Shown: piece by piece, positions 60,986-64,000 of the stretch
Position numbering within the stretch: position 1 is the first letter of the stretch
Layout of the letters: the number at the start of each line of letters is the position of its first letter
Assembly: GCA_027069135.1 (NCBI GenBank)
Contig: JALXFE010000588.1
Coordinates: forward strand, 24,661-88,660
DNA length: 64,000 bases
Origin: Thermoanaerobaculia bacterium
GTDB lineage: Bacteria > Acidobacteriota > Thermoanaerobaculia > Multivoradales > JAHZIX01
Reading direction: 5' to 3'
Notes under the pieces: generated by a model
Seen by the model: only the letters and a program-made list of their open reading frames with translations
Database searches by the model: none
Told to the model about the DNA's origin: nothing
Program-made: the position numbers and the translations under genes

Positions 60986-62200
60986 ATGGGGCGATCGATT
61001 CTTCTTCTCTTGGTCCTTTTCCCAGCCTGTGCCGGCCGGCAGGTGGTAGATCCGGGAGCGAGGGCCCTGCCGCTCATCGGGGATGAGGTGATGAAGCCGG
61101 CTGGAGATCTCCCGGAAGGAACCGGTGGGCCCCTTCCCGCGGCCCGGCCGAAGGTGCCCCCGGCGGATCCGGGAGCCCCTCCGGGGCCTCCGCCGATCCT
61201 CCCGGAAGAGCCCCCTGTAACGGACGATGAGGGGGACCGGGTCCGCTCCCCTCGGCGCGAGGAAGAGCCTCCCCTGGAGGATCCGGGAGATGAGGTCCCC
61301 GCCGAGATTCCCAGCCCGGAGGAGGTCTTGCTGGCCCAGGTGCGGCTGGATCCGAATCCCGAGCTCTGCGAGACCTTCGCGGCCTCCTTCCCCCGAAGCC
61401 CTCACCGCGGCGAGGTCGGCGAGGCTTGCCGGGAGGCGAGGACCCAGCGGCGCCAGCTTCTCCTCTCCCGGATCCGCAAGGCCCCGACGGTCCCCCTCTG
61501 TGATGAGTTCCTTCGCGAGTTAGCCGGGGCGCCTGGACACCTCGAGGTGCGCCGGCTGCGGGTTCAGGCCGTGGCCTGGGGGAAGGCCGCCCGCCGGGAT
61601 ACGGCGGCCGGCTATCGGGCCTTCTCGCTGTCCTACCCCGAGAGCCCCTTCGGACCTGAAGCCGAGGCTCGAAGCGAGCCTCCCTACTGGCGCCGTCGGG
61701 GGGAGGAGAACCCCGACGATGGGAAGGTTGCACTGCAACGGGCAGTGTCCTGCCTGGCCACCGGCCGCTGTCTTCTGGCGGAGGTCGAGGAGAGCTTCCT
61801 CAGAGCTCTGAGCCTTTCCCCCCGGAGTGTTCCAGCCCGGGTCGGTGTGGCGAGAATCGCCTTGGACCAGGGCCGGCTGGAACAGGCCACGGAGCACCTC
61901 GAGGCCGCCCTCGCCCTGGATCCTTCCGACCGGGAGGCCCACTTCCTTCTGGGCAAGATCGCCCGCCGCCGGGAGGATTGCCCCAAGGCCCTGATGCATT
62001 TCGACCGGGCCCTCGAAGGTAGGCCGGATCAGGTGGAGGTTCTCTACATGCGAGGCCGGTGTCGGCTCCGGGAGGGGGGATGCCGCTGGGCCGTGGAGGA
62101 TTTCCGTCGGGCTCTGGCCCTGGCTCCTCCGGGCAGCAGATTCGCCCCGGCAGCGGCAGCGGAGTTGCGCCTCTGCGGAGTCGCCGGAGGCGGCACATGA
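60986..62200 (+). CDS. TPR-repeat lipoprotein, first gene of a proton-channel-like operon
   Basis: A 404-residue lipoprotein: short signal with lipobox L-F-P-A-C (Cys15), a Pro/Glu-rich low-complexity linker (about 40-115), and several TPR-like helical repeats. The clearest TPRs are near residues 270-390 (A-R-I-A-L-D-Q-G-R-L-E-Q-A, A-L-A-L-D-P-S-D-R-E-A, A-L-M-H-F-D-R-A-L-E). Cysteines occur in pairs (C-D-E, C-L-A-T-G-R-C), perhaps disulfides. The stop overlaps the next ATG (ATGA). It could recruit periplasmic partners for the membrane complex encoded downstream. I do not recognise a named family. Confidence 0.7.
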   Translation: MGRSILLLLVLFPACAGRQVVDPGARALPLIGDEVMKPAGDLPEGTGGPLPAARPKVPPADPGAPPGPPPILPEEPPVTDDEGDRVRSPRREEEPPLEDPGDEVPAEIPSPEEVLLAQVRLDPNPELCETFAASFPRSPHRGEVGEACREARTQRRQLLLSRIRKAPTVPLCDEFLRELAGAPGHLEVRRLRVQAVAWGKAARRDTAAGYRAFSLSYPESPFGPEAEARSEPPYWRRRGEENPDDGKVALQRAVSCLATGRCLLAEVEESFLRALSLSPRSVPARVGVARIALDQGRLEQATEHLEAALALDPSDREAHFLLGKIARRREDCPKALMHFDRALEGRPDQVEVLYMRGRCRLREGGCRWAVEDFRRALALAPPGSRFAPAAAAELRLCGVAGGGT

Positions 62201-63450
62201 CGTGGCGGGACGAGGGGCGCCCGGGGATCGCGGGTCGACTCCGGCGGCCGATTCTCTGGGGCTCGGCGATCACCTTCACCGGGGGCGCCCTGCTCTCCCT
62301 CGCCTACTGGGTGATCAGCCTGGAGAAGTTCGCGGGCGCTGCTCTGAGCCCCCTTGCCGGCGCGGTGGAGATCCTGCCGGGTCTTCTCGTCTCCAAGCTC
62401 CGGTGGGCGAGCCGGGACGCCTCGACCCTGACGCCCATCATCGCTCTTCTCTTCTGCGGCTACACAGCGGCTGGCAGCTGGCGAGCTCTCTTTCCCGGTG
62501 AGGAAGAGGAGAGGTTGGTCGGAGTCGTGAAGCGGCGCAGCCGCAGCTACCCCTTCCCGCCGTCCTACCAGGTCACCTGGGTCCAGCTTGGGCTGCTGGG
62601 AACCCTCTTCTCTTTTCTTCTGCTGGGCGGCCGCCTCAAGACGGACCTGGCGCCGGAGGACAGCGTCTCCATCCTGGTCATCGCCTTTGGTACCGCTCTA
62701 CTCTCGACCTTCGCCGGAGTGGTGGGAGGGTTTCTCCTTGGGCCGGCTACGGTGGCCCTCTTCCATGGCCTTGTCGTCCAGGAGATTCTCCCGGACGAAG
62801 GCACCGTGGAATCCGTCGACGCCCTCAAGCGGGGCCTGGTGGAGCTGGGGACAAGCGCCAAGAAAACCTCCCGGATCTTGGGCGATGTGGGGGAGGAGGG
62901 GAGCGATGAATCCCTTGCTAGGAGCGCTGAAAGAGCTCAGGAGGCGCTCAAGAGCCTTCGGGAGGAGCTCTCCAAGGGGGCCGTCGAGGAGTGGATGACC
63001 GGTCTGGCGGAGAAGGTCGTCAAGTCCATGACCGACGAGCAGGACCGCCGCCTTCGCCGTCTGGAGGACTCCACCTACGCCAATTTGATCCTCCTCGGTT
63101 CCACCATGGGACAAGGCCTGGCCCAGCTGGGGCAGGGGGTGCAATCGGCCCAGCAGGCCCTCACCAGGGACCTGGTAGAGGAGGTCGAACGGGGCCGCAA
63201 GGCCCTTTCCCAGGAAGCGAAGCAAGACCGGGAAGCCTTCGCTAAAGGGGTCCACCGGCTCGGCGGCGAGATCGTGACCTTCCAGGAGAGGTTGGAGGAG
63301 GGACTGAAGAGGAAGCAACGCTTCTGGGTGCGCCGCTTCGGCAAGGCCACGGAGCAGATGACGGGGGAATTGAAGAAGGTGCTGCTGGATCCGCCGGCCG
63401 ACCGGCAGGCCTCAAGAGGGTGGTTCCGGCGGTGGTGGGGACGGCCATGA
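62197..63450 (+). CDS. MotA/TolQ/ExbB-like membrane protein with long coiled-coil tail
   Basis: A 417-residue protein with four TM helices (about 20-40, 78-98, 127-146, 157-190) and a C-terminal coiled coil of about 170 residues. The TM3-TM4 part (Q-L-G-L-L-G-T-L-F-S-F, I-A-F-G-T-A-L-L-S-T-F-A-G) has the small-residue and threonine pattern of MotA/TolQ/ExbB proton channels. A four-TM channel with a long cytoplasmic tail resembles ZorA of Zorya anti-phage systems in outline, but I cannot claim homology. ATG 62197 overlaps the previous stop. The open frame starting at 62059 is only read-through of the upstream gene. Confidence 0.65.
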   Translation: MTWRDEGRPGIAGRLRRPILWGSAITFTGGALLSLAYWVISLEKFAGAALSPLAGAVEILPGLLVSKLRWASRDASTLTPIIALLFCGYTAAGSWRALFPGEEEERLVGVVKRRSRSYPFPPSYQVTWVQLGLLGTLFSFLLLGGRLKTDLAPEDSVSILVIAFGTALLSTFAGVVGGFLLGPATVALFHGLVVQEILPDEGTVESVDALKRGLVELGTSAKKTSRILGDVGEEGSDESLARSAERAQEALKSLREELSKGAVEEWMTGLAEKVVKSMTDEQDRRLRRLEDSTYANLILLGSTMGQGLAQLGQGVQSAQQALTRDLVEEVERGRKALSQEAKQDREAFAKGVHRLGGEIVTFQERLEEGLKRKQRFWVRRFGKATEQMTGELKKVLLDPPADRQASRGWFRRWWGRP

Positions 63451-64000
63451 CGGATCGGCAGCTGAGAGCCGTGGTGGAGGGGGAAGGGGCCGAGGGCCCC
63501 CCCGTCGGGGACGACCAGGCCTGGAATATTCTCGTCCAGATCCTCCTGCCCATGGTCTTCATCCTCACCTTCATCGTCCTGACCAGCATCCAGGCCTATA
63601 AGGAGCGGGCCGAGGCGTACGGGGAGATCGTTGACGGGGACGACCCTATCGCTGCAGTGAGGCTGCGGGAGGCAGTCCTGGAGCTGCAGCTCCAGAGGCT
63701 GCTGAAAGCCTTCGGGGAGGTGAAAGCCCGGGAGAGGGCGGAGCTCAAGCTGGCCTTCTTCCCGTCCCCGGATCGGATCCGCCGCATCGGCCTGATCCCG
63801 GCCGATGAAGCCTTCCGGACGCTGTGTGAGGACTCGATGAAGATCTTCGCGGACCGGGCTGGCTTCGCGGAGGGCCTTTACCTGGGGCTGCTGCAAGGGG
63901 CGGGGCTCGTCGACACCTATGCCGGGCCCGTCCGCCGCTGGGCCCGGGCTAACCCCTCGGGGGCCGAAAAGATGGTGGAGGGCGGGAAAGCCCTCGAGCA
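63447..64000 (+). CDS. Single-TM partner of the MotA/TolQ-like protein (truncated by window edge)
   Basis: ATG 63447 overlaps the preceding stop (ATGA); 184 codons are visible before the window ends. One TM helix (about 27-48: W-N-I-L-V-Q-I-L-L-P-M-V-F-I-L) precedes a soluble, helical region. Position and topology match the MotB/ExbD/ZorB role of stator partner. The usual membrane aspartate is not inside this helix; the nearest acids are D22 and D23 just before it. No OmpA peptidoglycan-binding domain appears in the visible part; it could lie beyond the edge. Confidence 0.6.
   Translation, partial: MTDRQLRAVVEGEGAEGPPVGDDQAWNILVQILLPMVFILTFIVLTSIQAYKERAEAYGEIVDGDDPIAAVRLREAVLELQLQRLLKAFGEVKARERAELKLAFFPSPDRIRRIGLIPADEAFRTLCEDSMKIFADRAGFAEGLYLGLLQGAGLVDTYAGPVRRWARANPSGAEKMVEGGKALE

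Overview
The window is high-GC, gene-dense bacterial chromosome and most resembles Acidobacteriota, possibly Thermoanaerobaculia. This is inferred from gene content: an ADOP-type duplicated-orphan FtsX permease, a secreted tricorn-type protease, a secreted protein ending in a domain I associate with Acidobacteria, an STN-TonB receptor beside an ECF sigma/FecR pair, and two exported proteins sharing a C-terminal F-E-S-G-D-T-x-A-W tail. The outer-membrane receptors show a diderm cell. No rRNA, tRNA, phage or CRISPR was recognised.

Layout. 1-4.1 kb: serine biosynthesis (end of a serC-type aminotransferase, serA) coupled to a GT-C glycosyltransferase. 4.2-15.2 kb: exported hydrolases (subtilase, tricorn-like protease, M28 peptidase, arylsulfotransferase-like lipoprotein) and a HEAT/DUF349 protein. 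15.2-21.1 kb: a MurF-alanine racemase fusion coupled to pepT, and a divergent acetyl-CoA synthetase. 21.1-24.9 kb: a small inverted-repeat element (MITE-like), TerC and the ADOP permease. 24.9-29.4 kb: an accessory island in which a caspase-TM-FGE-sulfatase protein is bracketed by arrays of a 189-bp hairpin-rich repeat, next to a decayed DUF4143 ATPase. 29.5-33.2 kb: GerMN-like and amidase genes and a five-haem cytochrome. 33.2-38.5 kb: a leader with a strong terminator, a receiver/degenerate-GGDEF protein, rmuC, a nucleotidyltransferase pair and toxin-antitoxin debris. 38.6-44.2 kb: a group II PLP decarboxylase, vapBC and a selenocysteine formate dehydrogenase. 44.3-50.1 kb: a secreted protein and the sigma/FecR/STN-receptor set. 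50.3-52.6 kb: threonine to glycine (tdh-kbl). 53-59 kb: a second TonB receptor, a NuoE-NuoF-type diaphorase and formate-tetrahydrofolate ligase. 58.9-60.8 kb: vapBC-2, a mazEF-like pair and a GNAT acetyltransferase. 61-64 kb: a three-gene operon (TPR lipoprotein, MotA/TolQ-like channel with a coiled-coil tail, single-TM partner) running off the edge.

How the genes connect. Formate metabolism is the clearest theme. The Sec-containing FDH catalytic subunit carries a canonical bacterial SECIS hairpin, the NuoEF-type protein is its likely NAD-reducing partner 11 kb away, and Fhs feeds formate into the folate pool that SerA and Tdh/Kbl also touch through serine and glycine. The most unusual locus is the caspase/FGE gene: its C-terminal 35 residues look like the variable region of a diversity-generating retroelement target. 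No reverse transcriptase or template repeat is visible here, so this needs a genome-wide search.
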